From Clostridium sp. CAG:413 (GTDB taxonomy: Bacteria > Bacillota > Clostridia > Oscillospirales > Acutalibacteraceae): a DNA stretch of 24,626 nt. Positions 7,776 to 15,738 of the stretch are shown here, piece by piece (position 1 is the first letter of the stretch; the number at the start of each line of letters is the position of its first letter). The position numbers and the translations under genes were made by a program. The notes beneath the pieces are model-generated. The model saw only the letters and a program-made list of their open reading frames with translations. It was not told the origin of the DNA and made no database searches. The stretch covers positions 61,300-85,925 of the forward strand of contig FR888229.1 in assembly GCA_000431775.1 (NCBI GenBank), read 5' to 3'.

Positions 7776-8669
7776 TCATCCCTCCTTAGGAACAATATCA
7801 ATAACACATATTTCAGGTAAATTGAATATGCGCGGAACTATCCCATAGCCCGCAAGCCCCGAACCGATTATCATTTGCATATTGCTGCTTAGTTTGAAAT
7901 ATCCTCGGTCGTAATCGGGGAAAAAGCCCTGCATCGGCGCAATCAGACCGCCGACAAAGGGTAGACGGATCATTCCGCCGTGGGTATGCCCGCTGATAAC
8001 AAGGTCAACTCCCGGCCAGTATGATGCGGCATTGTTAAATATAAAGGTATCGGGCATATGAGCGAGGCAGATGGTCGGCAGGTCGGTATCCTCAAATTCG
8101 ATCAGGAATTTATAAATATCGGAGCTTCTGAATTCATCCAGAGTCCTGCCGAACGGAAATGCATGACCCATCGTGCCGCCTATCCTGATTGTCTGCCCGC
8201 CGAAATTGCAGTCAACATAGCTGTCGTTGACTATGGTTATGCCTGCGTTGCTCACTTTTGTGAGCAGATCATCCCCAGTGCGTGAGATATACTCAAGCTC
8301 ATGGTTACCCGGGGCGAAAAATGTGGGCGCTATTTCATTAAGCCTGCAAAGCAGAGCGACCATTTCATCGGCGTCGCTGATATCGGAATTATTGCTTATC
8401 ATGTCACCGACTGCAAAGATCGCATCAGGCGACTGAGCTTTTATCTTATCAAGCAGCCTTGAATTGCCCTTGCCGAATTCACGGCAGTGAAGGTCGGACA
8501 GCGCCACCACCCGCACAGGCGAAGAGACACCCTCAAGCTGAATACTGTAATCGGCCGTCGATATGTAATACCTGCAAATCACAACCGAACAGATCAGAGC
8601 GAGTATGATAAAAACCAATATAACGGAAACCGTAATGAGTATTTTGCGTTTCGTATTAAAACACCTCAT
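7776..8669 (-). CDS. Membrane-anchored calcineurin-like metallophosphoesterase (YkuE-like)
   Basis: 297 residues. A short basic N-terminus and one membrane segment (about 9-32) are followed by a complete calcineurin-fold domain: Asp59 and His61 in LSDLHC, GD at 88-89, GNHE at 121-124, His204 in AHMPD, and GHTHGG at 227-232. All metal-ligand motifs are intact. The topology suggests the catalytic domain faces outside. I place the start at ATG 8669, which overlaps the end of the upstream glycosyltransferase by 14 bases. Upstream in-frame starts to 8762 would add a segment translated inside that gene. The ribosome binding site is weak (AACAGG), suggesting translational coupling. Related proteins hydrolyse phosphomonoesters, UDP-lipid precursors or pyrophosphates. 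Here it may process undecaprenyl-pyrophosphate or a phospho-sugar product, but the substrate is not predictable. Confidence 0.88.
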   Translation of the reverse strand: MRCFNTKRKILITVSVILVFIILALICSVVICRYYISTADYSIQLEGVSSPVRVVALSDLHCREFGKGNSRLLDKIKAQSPDAIFAVGDMISNNSDISDADEMVALLCRLNEIAPTFFAPGNHELEYISRTGDDLLTKVSNAGITIVNDSYVDCNFGGQTIRIGGTMGHAFPFGRTLDEFRSSDIYKFLIEFEDTDLPTICLAHMPDTFIFNNAASYWPGVDLVISGHTHGGMIRLPFVGGLIAPMQGFFPDYDRGYFKLSSNMQMIIGSGLAGYGIVPRIFNLPEICVIDIVPKEG

Positions 8670-9828
8670 AAAGCCTGTTAAGTATCTCGTTATTCTGAGC
8701 TTCAAAGTCAATTCTTGCAGCGTTTTCACCGAGTTTATTTCTGAAATCATTATCGGAAACAACTTTTGAGATCGCCTCGGCTATTGATTCCGCCGATGCG
8801 TCGCAGAGCACGCCGTTGACACCGTCGGTAATAATCTCACGTCCACCGTCGGTTTTAGTTGAGATCACCGGAACTTCGAGCACCAACGCCTCGGTGATTG
8901 TAAGCCCGAATGACTCTATTCTGCTGGATTGCACAAATAAATCAGCTTGACCGATGTATGGATAAGGGTTTGCCTTTACGCCGACCATATGAACCGTTTC
9001 ATCTAAGTTTTCGGCAGAAATCAGGTTGCACAGCTTAACTTTATCGGGTCCCTCGCCGATTATATACCACTGAATACGGTTAAATCCTGACTGAGTCAGA
9101 ATTCTGCAAGCATTTATCGCAAGGTCGAATCCTTTATCGTCTACGAGTCTGCCGCATGAAACGATGTTAAAGCTATCTTTAACAAAAAGGTCTTGAGTTT
9201 CTTTTGATTTGTTTCTAATCCTTTCAGCGTCAACCAAATTGTGTATTTCAGAAATTTTGGAGCGATACTTTGGCATAAATTCTTTTAATCTATCTGCCAT
9301 ATTTTTACTGACAGCAAAAATGTGGCTGCTGGCATCATATCCGAAATTATCATGGTAAACTCTTCGGAGGTCGCTGTAATGATAAAATGAAATGTAATTA
9401 TCTGCCGTTACCGATCTGAGAGTCAAGCCGGCAACTTTTGAGCTGTAAATTACCGCTGTGTCAAAATGGGTGTCGGATAAATTGCGGGCTATATATCGTC
9501 CATACAGCCATTCTTCTAAATTTCTAAAGAAAAATCTTGCAATTCTGTTTTTAATAGTTTTAATCCCGGTTGAATAGTTGCAAGCGTCAATAAAGCCAAA
9601 AAGTTTGGCAAACTTATACGGAGAAGCGAATGATACAGTATGATATCGATCGGCAAATATCAGCTTACACACTTTCGGTATATTTTTTGACATTTGCTGA
9701 TTGTCGGAAGTGATCAAGCAGGTAACATCATACCTGTCATAGTCTATTCTGTTAAGAATTGAAACCAGTGCAGTCTCAATTCCACCGATCCACAGAGCGT
9801 TGTGTATGAATATTATTTTCTTTTTCAT
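8656..9828 (-). CDS. GT4 family glycosyltransferase
   Basis: 390 residues, GT-B fold. The N-terminal domain opens with IIFIHNALWIGGIETALVS (glycine-rich loop near 14-18). The C-terminal nucleotide-sugar domain has SCGRLVDDKGFD, IIGEGPDK, HMVGVKANPYPYIGQADL, and the retaining-GT4 E-x7-E in ESFGLTITEAL. It should be cytosolic and membrane-associated, adding one sugar to a lipid-linked intermediate. Donor and linkage are not predictable. I chose ATG 9828 over an in-frame TTG at 9840. The start follows the Stealth stop by one base, with only a weak GAG-type site, so coupling is likely. It shares the NPYPYI signature with the GT4 at 15739-16836. Base composition is AT-richer than in the genes near the operon start (by eye). 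Confidence 0.9.
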   Translation of the reverse strand: MKKKIIFIHNALWIGGIETALVSILNRIDYDRYDVTCLITSDNQQMSKNIPKVCKLIFADRYHTVSFASPYKFAKLFGFIDACNYSTGIKTIKNRIARFFFRNLEEWLYGRYIARNLSDTHFDTAVIYSSKVAGLTLRSVTADNYISFYHYSDLRRVYHDNFGYDASSHIFAVSKNMADRLKEFMPKYRSKISEIHNLVDAERIRNKSKETQDLFVKDSFNIVSCGRLVDDKGFDLAINACRILTQSGFNRIQWYIIGEGPDKVKLCNLISAENLDETVHMVGVKANPYPYIGQADLFVQSSRIESFGLTITEALVLEVPVISTKTDGGREIITDGVNGVLCDASAESIAEAISKVVSDNDFRNKLGENAARIDFEAQNNEILNRLYEVF

Positions 9829-9829
9829 A

Positions 9830-10831
9830 TCATTTCTCAAACTCGCTTTTCTCCGGCAATATCATTTCAAACGCGTTTTTGACTTTTGCGGAAAGAGCTT
9901 CAAAATCTATATCCACATCGGGGTCATTGAGGCAGATCATATCATGGCTTGCGTTTGTTATTATGTCGCAAAGCCCGTCCACAGTGTTGTCATCAACACC
10001 GGAGACAACATTATCGGTCATAAACGGTGAAAATTTGCCTGAAGCGATCTGCCACCAGAGCATGACCCACTGATTGACATCGTCGGCGCAGCGGAAACGG
10101 TGGGATGATGTGCGCTCAAGCAGCTCGGGCACGGAAGCCCACACCTCGTCGAATGTGCTGCGGAGATAGGCAGCAGGAGCGTGCAGATTCATAAAACCGG
10201 TGAAGTAATCAGGGAAAAGCCGCTCTATCACCTTTGTGCGAATATTGTCCTGCCAGCGATAGGCCGAATTAGCATATTTCCTGCCGAATTTTGAAACCTG
10301 CTCTTTTTTTCTGAAATGGGCATTGATAACTCCGAGGTCGTTGACTGCGGCGTGCTGCCAAATACCTATATTCCCGACAAGTTCGATCGGGCGCTCAACC
10401 CCGCAGGTGCAAGGCAGACCATCACGGAAAAATGAAGTCTCGGGCATAGGGCAGAGTATAAACGTATCATCATTGAAATACACAAAATGCTCGCTGAGAT
10501 CAGGTATACGGTGAAGATTTGCCTCGATAACATGAGAACTGAAGGTCGGCAAATACTGCTCCGGAATATAGTCCTTGTGGTTGACAATCTTTAATTTATC
10601 GTGCTCGGTGTTGAGAAAAGCGGGTATATGACCCCAAGTGACAAAATAAATCTTATTTACCCACGGAGTATATTTCTCAACAGCTCTGAACCAATAAGGG
10701 AGCAGACCCCAATCACGGTAACGGTTGGCGGAGTTGCTCTCATCCGCTTTAATCGGAGAATACTTATCCTTTTCGTTTTTCCATTTCGGGTCATTACCGT
10801 CGACCCAAGAGATAACAAAGTCAATTTTCAT
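9830..10831 (-). CDS. Stealth-family protein, probable capsular polysaccharide phosphosugar transferase
   Basis: 333 residues, typical for Stealth. CR1 is DFVISWVDGNDPKW (4-17). CR2 runs from about 36 to 135 and contains NRYRDWGLLPYWFRAVEKY, NKIYFVTWGH, and FVYFNDDTFI near 116-125. The CR3/CR4 region (about 195-260) contains FMNLHAPAAYLRSTFDEVW and DDVNQWVMLWW. Characterised Stealth proteins transfer sugar-1-phosphate from a nucleotide sugar, creating phosphodiester links in capsules such as meningococcal and staphylococcal types. It is cytosolic, with no signal peptide. AAGGAT lies about 8 bases before ATG 10831; it starts 12 bases after the acyltransferase stop and ends one base before the GT4 start. 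Its presence implies a phosphodiester within the polymer or on a side chain. Which sugar is moved is unknown. Confidence 0.92.
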   Translation of the reverse strand: MKIDFVISWVDGNDPKWKNEKDKYSPIKADESNSANRYRDWGLLPYWFRAVEKYTPWVNKIYFVTWGHIPAFLNTEHDKLKIVNHKDYIPEQYLPTFSSHVIEANLHRIPDLSEHFVYFNDDTFILCPMPETSFFRDGLPCTCGVERPIELVGNIGIWQHAAVNDLGVINAHFRKKEQVSKFGRKYANSAYRWQDNIRTKVIERLFPDYFTGFMNLHAPAAYLRSTFDEVWASVPELLERTSSHRFRCADDVNQWVMLWWQIASGKFSPFMTDNVVSGVDDNTVDGLCDIITNASHDMICLNDPDVDIDFEALSAKVKNAFEMILPEKSEFEK

Positions 10832-10843
10832 AATTCAAATCCT

Positions 10844-11893
10844 TTATGTGACGAGAGAACCTATTCGGGGGATCCTCCGAATAGCCCATGAAACTATAAG
10901 CGAAAGAAGAATTGTTACAACAGTGAATAACGGCACCCCAATAATCGGAGTGATAAATGTGGGGAAGAAATCAATAAAAGTAAATAAGCTGAGTATAAGC
11001 GGATGAGATAAATAGATTCCAAAACTGTATTTTGCAATATATGATATTTGTTTATTGATTCTCTTAAAACTACGTCTCCCGAATTGTTGAAACAGGAGAT
11101 AAATTGAAACAGTTTCGGCAGCAACATTCCAAGTTAAATAATCAGCTGATGTCTCATCGGCAACACCGGTCGACCATGAAAGCTTAATTACAGATACAAT
11201 CGAAAAAACTGTCCCAATGATTCCGAATACATAGCAGATCCTACGTATATTTGCAGATAGTTTGTACCTTTTTAAATACCAGCCGAGAATATAATAGCCG
11301 GTGTAACCAAGCACAAATTTAAACTGCATTTTATCGGAGATCTCCTCAAAGACAACACCAATATGCGGTAGTTTGATAACCGATGGCAATATTAATTGAA
11401 AAGCAAAGAAAAGAACTATGAAGAACTCGGTTAGCTTTTTGTCGGAAGTAAATGATTTAAGCAACGGAGTTATCAAATACAATGCGGCAATAGCAAACAA
11501 AAACCACATGTGATATTCGCCGGTTATAAATTCAACTGTTATCCATTTCCAATTTTCTGCAATAGAATCTGTCCTTAAGAGATTCAAAACAGTATATATG
11601 AGTGACCAAAAAACGAAAGCAACAGCCAGCCTCGGTGTTTTCTTGGTGACAATAGTCCTGATATCCGGGGAATGACTATCGTCAAGATTAAAGCGGCCAG
11701 ATATCATAAAAAACAGCGGAACGCTGAATTTACAAAGCATATCCCACACGGTGAGCGTTATCCACTGTGCCGAATGAATATTGAGCGAGCGCCATTGCAT
11801 TGCACAAACGTGAATAACAACAACGGTGATCGCCGCTACAGCACGCATTGCATCATATTCAAATTCGCGGTTTGAATTTTTGGTGTCAGTCAT
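10844..11893 (-). CDS. Acyltransferase 3 family membrane O-acyltransferase (first of two)
   Basis: 349 residues with about ten membrane segments. The Acyl_transf_3 hallmark EYDAMRAVAAITVVVIHVCA is at 12-31, with Arg17 and the conserved His28. SVPLFFMISG follows near 56-65 and MWFLFAIAALYLITPLL at about 130-145. Family members acetylate or succinylate sugars of surface polymers using cytosolic acyl-CoA. The start ATG 11893 shares a base with the flippase stop (TGATG), and AAGGAAG precedes it, so the pair is translationally coupled. It is not closely similar by eye to the other acyltransferase at 22943, consistent with a different acceptor. It lies in an AT-rich stretch. The acyl group and position cannot be deduced. 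Confidence 0.9.
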   Translation of the reverse strand: MTDTKNSNREFEYDAMRAVAAITVVVIHVCAMQWRSLNIHSAQWITLTVWDMLCKFSVPLFFMISGRFNLDDSHSPDIRTIVTKKTPRLAVAFVFWSLIYTVLNLLRTDSIAENWKWITVEFITGEYHMWFLFAIAALYLITPLLKSFTSDKKLTEFFIVLFFAFQLILPSVIKLPHIGVVFEEISDKMQFKFVLGYTGYYILGWYLKRYKLSANIRRICYVFGIIGTVFSIVSVIKLSWSTGVADETSADYLTWNVAAETVSIYLLFQQFGRRSFKRINKQISYIAKYSFGIYLSHPLILSLFTFIDFFPTFITPIIGVPLFTVVTILLSLIVSWAIRRIPRIGSLVT

Positions 11894-13398
11894 CAGGAAT
11901 TCTTCCTTTTAAATTGATTTAAGAATAATCCGATTGCGTATTTTGCCGTTTTGATCTCGCAAAGAGAATCAACAATAAGAAATAGGGGGATAATTATCAC
12001 ACAAGCTGCAACGCCGTATAAAATTACCTGCAGTAACGTGCTCATTTCCGGCAGAATCAGCTTTGAAGCATATGTTGTTGCCGCAAATACGATCATGTTT
12101 ATTATCCATCTCTTATATGTTATCAGCGGGCTGCGATTTATCAGCCTGTTAGCGTAGATTATCATGTCGTTCGCTCTGTACAGCAGTGCAACTACCGTAC
12201 CGATAAGGGCGCCGTAAATTCCGAGATAGTGTATTGCAACCAACGACACGGTTATATTGATCGAGGCCTCTAAGACGGCTCTCCACTTTGTCTGCTCAAA
12301 ATGCTGTGCAAAGTCAATGATGAGGCCCGAGGACGCCCTGCTGTTTGACAAAAGGTATACTGCGGTAAAGAGCATGGGAATATACTTATCAACATACTGT
12401 ATGTCGGTTACTCCGGAAGTATAGATGCCTATGAATGGCAGAATAAAAATATTCAGTATGCACATGAAAGAGAAGGTCAACGACATATTGTATACTTCAT
12501 ATACATTATGCAGTTTTATAAAGCGTTCTCTGTCCGAATGATATATCTGACCGAGAGCGTACGAGTATGAATAAGAGATCGTGTTCAACACGCTTTTTAT
12601 GACCGTATAGAAAGTCGTATACAGCGAATACACGCTCACCACCTTCAAGTTGGTGAACAGTGTCAATAGAATTATGTCTGTATTGTCAAAGACCAATCCG
12701 GCAATCTGATGTATCAAGACATAGTTTCTCTGTGAAATCGCTTCATAATCCGGTTTCACCTTAAGATTTAACCACTTATAGTATCTGCGGATGTAGTAAA
12801 CGATCGCCAGCATTTGAAGCACGCCGAAAAACAGGTACATTTCCTGAATCGCCACTACACCGAAGCCGTAAATGAGAAGCAGGATTTTGCATATCGAAGA
12901 AAGAATTGACGATACGGTTGAAATGTTGGTCAAAACATAACTTTTTCCCTCTGCTCCCATCAAAACATTGTATTTTCCCTGGACAAAGTAGCTAAGTACA
13001 CTTGATGCACCGCTCAGGACAATAACAAGGAAAACAATGGCTTTTGAAAGCGTAGTTTTAACAACAAAGCAATAAACCGCGGCAAAGATAAGCACGGCGA
13101 TCGCATAGATATACCCTGTACGCCGATAGAATTTGTTGGTCGCCGCCATTATAGCGTTGATCTGATCTTTGTCGTCGTTTGCAAGCGGCTTATAGAGTGC
13201 TTGATTGGTAGCTTTACCGACGCCTGCTTCAAGCAAAGTAAGGTAAGTAAAGACCGTTGAAATGGAGTGAAGCAATCCGTTGACCTCTGAGCCCAGATTG
13301 ACAAGCACCAGTCTTGGGATGATAATACTCAACCCCATTGTTATTACCTGAGAAAGCAGGCCGTATATTATGTTGTTAAATCCACGTTTGGTATTCAA
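11893..13398 (-). CDS. Wzx/PST-family polysaccharide flippase
   Basis: 501 residues from TTG 13398 (507 if TTG 13416 is used), with about 12-14 membrane segments in the MATE/MVF-like pattern. Telling stretches include NNIIYGLLSQVITMGLSI and IPRLVLVNLGSEVNGLL at the N-terminus, SISTVFTYLTLLEAG, and AALLYRAND-type charged loops (VVALLYRANDMIIY) in the C-terminal half. It moves the completed undecaprenyl-PP-linked repeat unit across the membrane. Both candidate starts are TTG. AAGCAGG lies 7 bases before 13398, while 13416 has no ribosome binding site, and the shorter form matches family N-termini. It follows the only large gap in the operon and overlaps the acyltransferase by one base. Confidence 0.9.
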   Translation of the reverse strand: MNTKRGFNNIIYGLLSQVITMGLSIIIPRLVLVNLGSEVNGLLHSISTVFTYLTLLEAGVGKATNQALYKPLANDDKDQINAIMAATNKFYRRTGYIYAIAVLIFAAVYCFVVKTTLSKAIVFLVIVLSGASSVLSYFVQGKYNVLMGAEGKSYVLTNISTVSSILSSICKILLLIYGFGVVAIQEMYLFFGVLQMLAIVYYIRRYYKWLNLKVKPDYEAISQRNYVLIHQIAGLVFDNTDIILLTLFTNLKVVSVYSLYTTFYTVIKSVLNTISYSYSYALGQIYHSDRERFIKLHNVYEVYNMSLTFSFMCILNIFILPFIGIYTSGVTDIQYVDKYIPMLFTAVYLLSNSRASSGLIIDFAQHFEQTKWRAVLEASINITVSLVAIHYLGIYGALIGTVVALLYRANDMIIYANRLINRSPLITYKRWIINMIVFAATTYASKLILPEMSTLLQVILYGVAACVIIIPLFLIVDSLCEIKTAKYAIGLFLNQFKRKNS

Positions 13399-13573
13399 TA
13401 TATTACCTGCTTTCAAATGCCGACTATGGTGTGTTGATCGTGCCGCTCACATTAAATCAAAGCTAAGGTTTTAAGATGTCTTTTGCCAAGCGTGCACATA
13501 ATGTCTAATTCGGTTTGGCGTTTTTTCAGTTGCGCTAATTGACCTATCTTTCCCTGTTAACAGACAGCCGCTA
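13399..13573 (-). other. Intergenic gap before the flippase; possible weak internal promoter
   Basis: This is the only break over 40 bases in the polysaccharide operon. On the minus strand TTGGCA (13489-13484) and TTAGCT (13466-13461) have 17-base spacing, but the -10 is poor. It also holds a perfect 10-base palindrome (CTGTTAACAG, 13554-13563). No open frame or proper terminator is seen. Confidence 0.3.
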
Positions 13574-14551
13574 TCAGCTTCGACTCATGCGACTTATTAT
13601 ACTTTTAACAATAATCGCAATTCTGTGACGTAATTGTGATTTTTTATTTCTCAAATAAATGACGAAAGGGCTGTACTCAATGTCAACGCCTGCATAGATG
13701 CTGTTTCTATGCTGCGTCATTACGTTGCATATGTCTTCATATGAAGCGTAGTACAGTCTCTGCTCAAGCAGCATTTTGTAGAGATTCTCCATAAATTTAT
13801 CGCTGTCCGATACACCGAGCAATTCAATCTGCCTTGAAAACGGCAATAAATAATCGGGCAGATCATTAATGCTACATAAACGCCTGTATGTCTTTTTTTC
13901 GTCCTCTGATTGACGATAATGATATATAGGTTCCTGTAGGCAATAAATGTCACTACAACACGGCAAAACTTTAAGCGAAAACATAAAATCCTCCATCAGA
14001 ATCATGTCCTCATCAAAAGAAGCGTTTGCTTTGACAATGGAGGCTCTTGAAAATATCTTATTGCAAACCGAGGAAAGTGAATTGCTCTCGTAGAATTCGT
14101 TAAAATTATGTATGACCTTATCAACGCAGATCGCTCCCGCAAGCGGCGGAATGAGACTGTCACGGCGGTAAATATGCTCTCGGTGATAGTAATCGAATCT
14201 CATGCCGAATATCAGCATATCCGGACGCTCGATTTCAACGGTACTAACCGCATTACAAAGTGAATTCGAGTCTAAAGAATCGTCAGCATCAAAAAAGAGG
14301 ATGTATTCGCCCTGCGAATTCTCAATTCCGCAGTTCCTTGCGGCAGATACGCCTGCGTTAATCTGATGAATACACCTTACCGACGGCATTTTTTGCGATA
14401 AAGAATCGCAGATGCTGCCTGTTTTATCAGTAGAACCGTCGTCAATTATCAAAATTTCGTAATCTATAATACCCGATTCTGCGATGGAATCAACAGTATT
14501 TTCAATCGTTTCCTCGCAGTTATAGGCCGGTATGATAACACTGAAAAGCAT
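13574..14551 (-). CDS. GT2 family (GT-A fold) glycosyltransferase
   Basis: 325 residues. The N-terminal GT-A domain has SVIIPAYNCEETIENTVDSI (4-23), IIDDGSTD (35-42) for nucleotide binding, NAGVSAARNCGI and the metal-binding FFDADD (86-91). A C-terminal helical region (from about 200) defines acceptor handling. It should be an inverting cytosolic transferase acting at the membrane. The start ATG 14551 has GGGGA 6 bases before it and begins 2 bases after the polymerase stop. It is followed by the 174-base gap, so it may end one transcriptional segment. Donor sugar unknown. Confidence 0.92.
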   Translation of the reverse strand: MLFSVIIPAYNCEETIENTVDSIAESGIIDYEILIIDDGSTDKTGSICDSLSQKMPSVRCIHQINAGVSAARNCGIENSQGEYILFFDADDSLDSNSLCNAVSTVEIERPDMLIFGMRFDYYHREHIYRRDSLIPPLAGAICVDKVIHNFNEFYESNSLSSVCNKIFSRASIVKANASFDEDMILMEDFMFSLKVLPCCSDIYCLQEPIYHYRQSEDEKKTYRRLCSINDLPDYLLPFSRQIELLGVSDSDKFMENLYKMLLEQRLYYASYEDICNVMTQHRNSIYAGVDIEYSPFVIYLRNKKSQLRHRIAIIVKSIISRMSRS

Positions 14552-14553
14552 TT

Positions 14554-15720
14554 CTAATCCCCACTTGTTTCAGAATTCAATTTTATGTTCCTGACAGCTT
14601 CATCCCACAAGTCATCGCTGACCTCCCAAGAGAATTTGAAGTTGAGATAATCATCTACTGAAACAATTTTTACACTCAGCACTGTAAAGTAATAAAAAGC
14701 TACCGAAAGGAGCACAAGGCAGATTGTAAGAAGCTGTTTTTGCTTTTTGTTTAAGAACAGCTTATAGCTTGCGGCTGAATCATCGTATTTCTCATCTTCA
14801 AAGTCCGTAAATATCATCGGGATTAAGACGATAAGCATCTGCAAATAGTAATCGGCTAATCTCGTAAAAACATTATCGAAGCTCGAGAAAAGCTGAATAA
14901 CGGTTCCGACAGCAACAACGCTTATAACGGTCGAGAATTTTTTACCGTCGACCCCTTTGATAAATGCACCGGCAATTAGAATTATGCAAAGCATCAAAAA
15001 TCTGCCACCGATACGCCCACTGGATACAAAATCCTTATCCTCATAGTAAAACTCGGTGACAAATTCAACGATGTCCTTTCTAAAAGTAAAAATCAGTATT
15101 GCAATTATGATATACAGAAGAATATTTTTGTAGGTAATTTTTCTGCTTGCGATTATGTATGCGGGCAGGAATATGAAAGCCGGGAAATGGATGAAACCCG
15201 CAACGGCAACAAAAACAATGAATCTAACTGGCTTTTTCTCCATAATTGCGGAAAAGGCAAGGAGAATGAACCCCATTGCAAAGGATTGTTTCAACGCACT
15301 GAATCCGAATGAATAGAAGCCGAAGCAATTCCATATAAGATAACTGAGCCACGGTGACGGCGAATGCTTAAAAACTACTATAGCAACCGCCAATTCAATG
15401 AAAACCGCTATAATAATGAGAACTATTTGAAAATTGCCGTCAGTTATCTGATTGACCGCTTTCAAGAACCACATGAAAAGAAAATTGCGCCCCTCGGAGA
15501 ATACATCCTCCGAAAACCAGTCCTTGTCCTTAACGGTGAGAAATGTATAAGCATATTTTTGCAGATCGCCGGTCAGGAGCTTATATCTGAAACCGCTGAC
15601 GAAAGCATGGAGCGCCGCCATAAGTATTATGTAATTTTTCTTTTTCTTGCCGCTTTGGGGCATAAGTCTGCCAAAAACAATTACCGCAGCAAGAATTATA
15701 TAATAAATTGCGACTCCCAT
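14554..15720 (-). CDS. EpsG/Wzy-type polysaccharide polymerase
   Basis: 388 residues with about ten membrane segments. The EpsG signature ALHAFVSGFRYKLLTGDLQKY (36-56) places Arg45, Asp52 and Tyr56 in the first outward loop, followed by FLMWFLKAVNQI and SALKQSFAMGFILLAFS. EpsG proteins resemble Wzy polymerases and join flipped repeat units outside the membrane. It is the only polymerase candidate in view. GGAG sits about 7 bases before ATG 15720, with an 18-base gap to the preceding GT4. No glycosyltransferase domain is present. Assignment to polymerase rather than a ligase rests on the family and the accompanying Wzx. Confidence 0.88.
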   Translation of the reverse strand: MGVAIYYIILAAVIVFGRLMPQSGKKKKNYIILMAALHAFVSGFRYKLLTGDLQKYAYTFLTVKDKDWFSEDVFSEGRNFLFMWFLKAVNQITDGNFQIVLIIIAVFIELAVAIVVFKHSPSPWLSYLIWNCFGFYSFGFSALKQSFAMGFILLAFSAIMEKKPVRFIVFVAVAGFIHFPAFIFLPAYIIASRKITYKNILLYIIIAILIFTFRKDIVEFVTEFYYEDKDFVSSGRIGGRFLMLCIILIAGAFIKGVDGKKFSTVISVVAVGTVIQLFSSFDNVFTRLADYYLQMLIVLIPMIFTDFEDEKYDDSAASYKLFLNKKQKQLLTICLVLLSVAFYYFTVLSVKIVSVDDYLNFKFSWEVSDDLWDEAVRNIKLNSETSGD

Positions 15721-15738
15721 TGCTACTCCGTTTCATGG

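Noticed and set aside
8670..8762. 31-residue N-terminal extension of the metallophosphoesterase
   Set aside because: It lies inside the upstream GT4 gene, and the basic start plus membrane segment begins properly at 8669.
13526..13542. Short hairpin TCAGTT/AATTGA in the gap before the flippase
   Set aside because: Only six pairs with one wobble, and on the minus strand it is followed by A residues, not T, so it is not a terminator for the operon.
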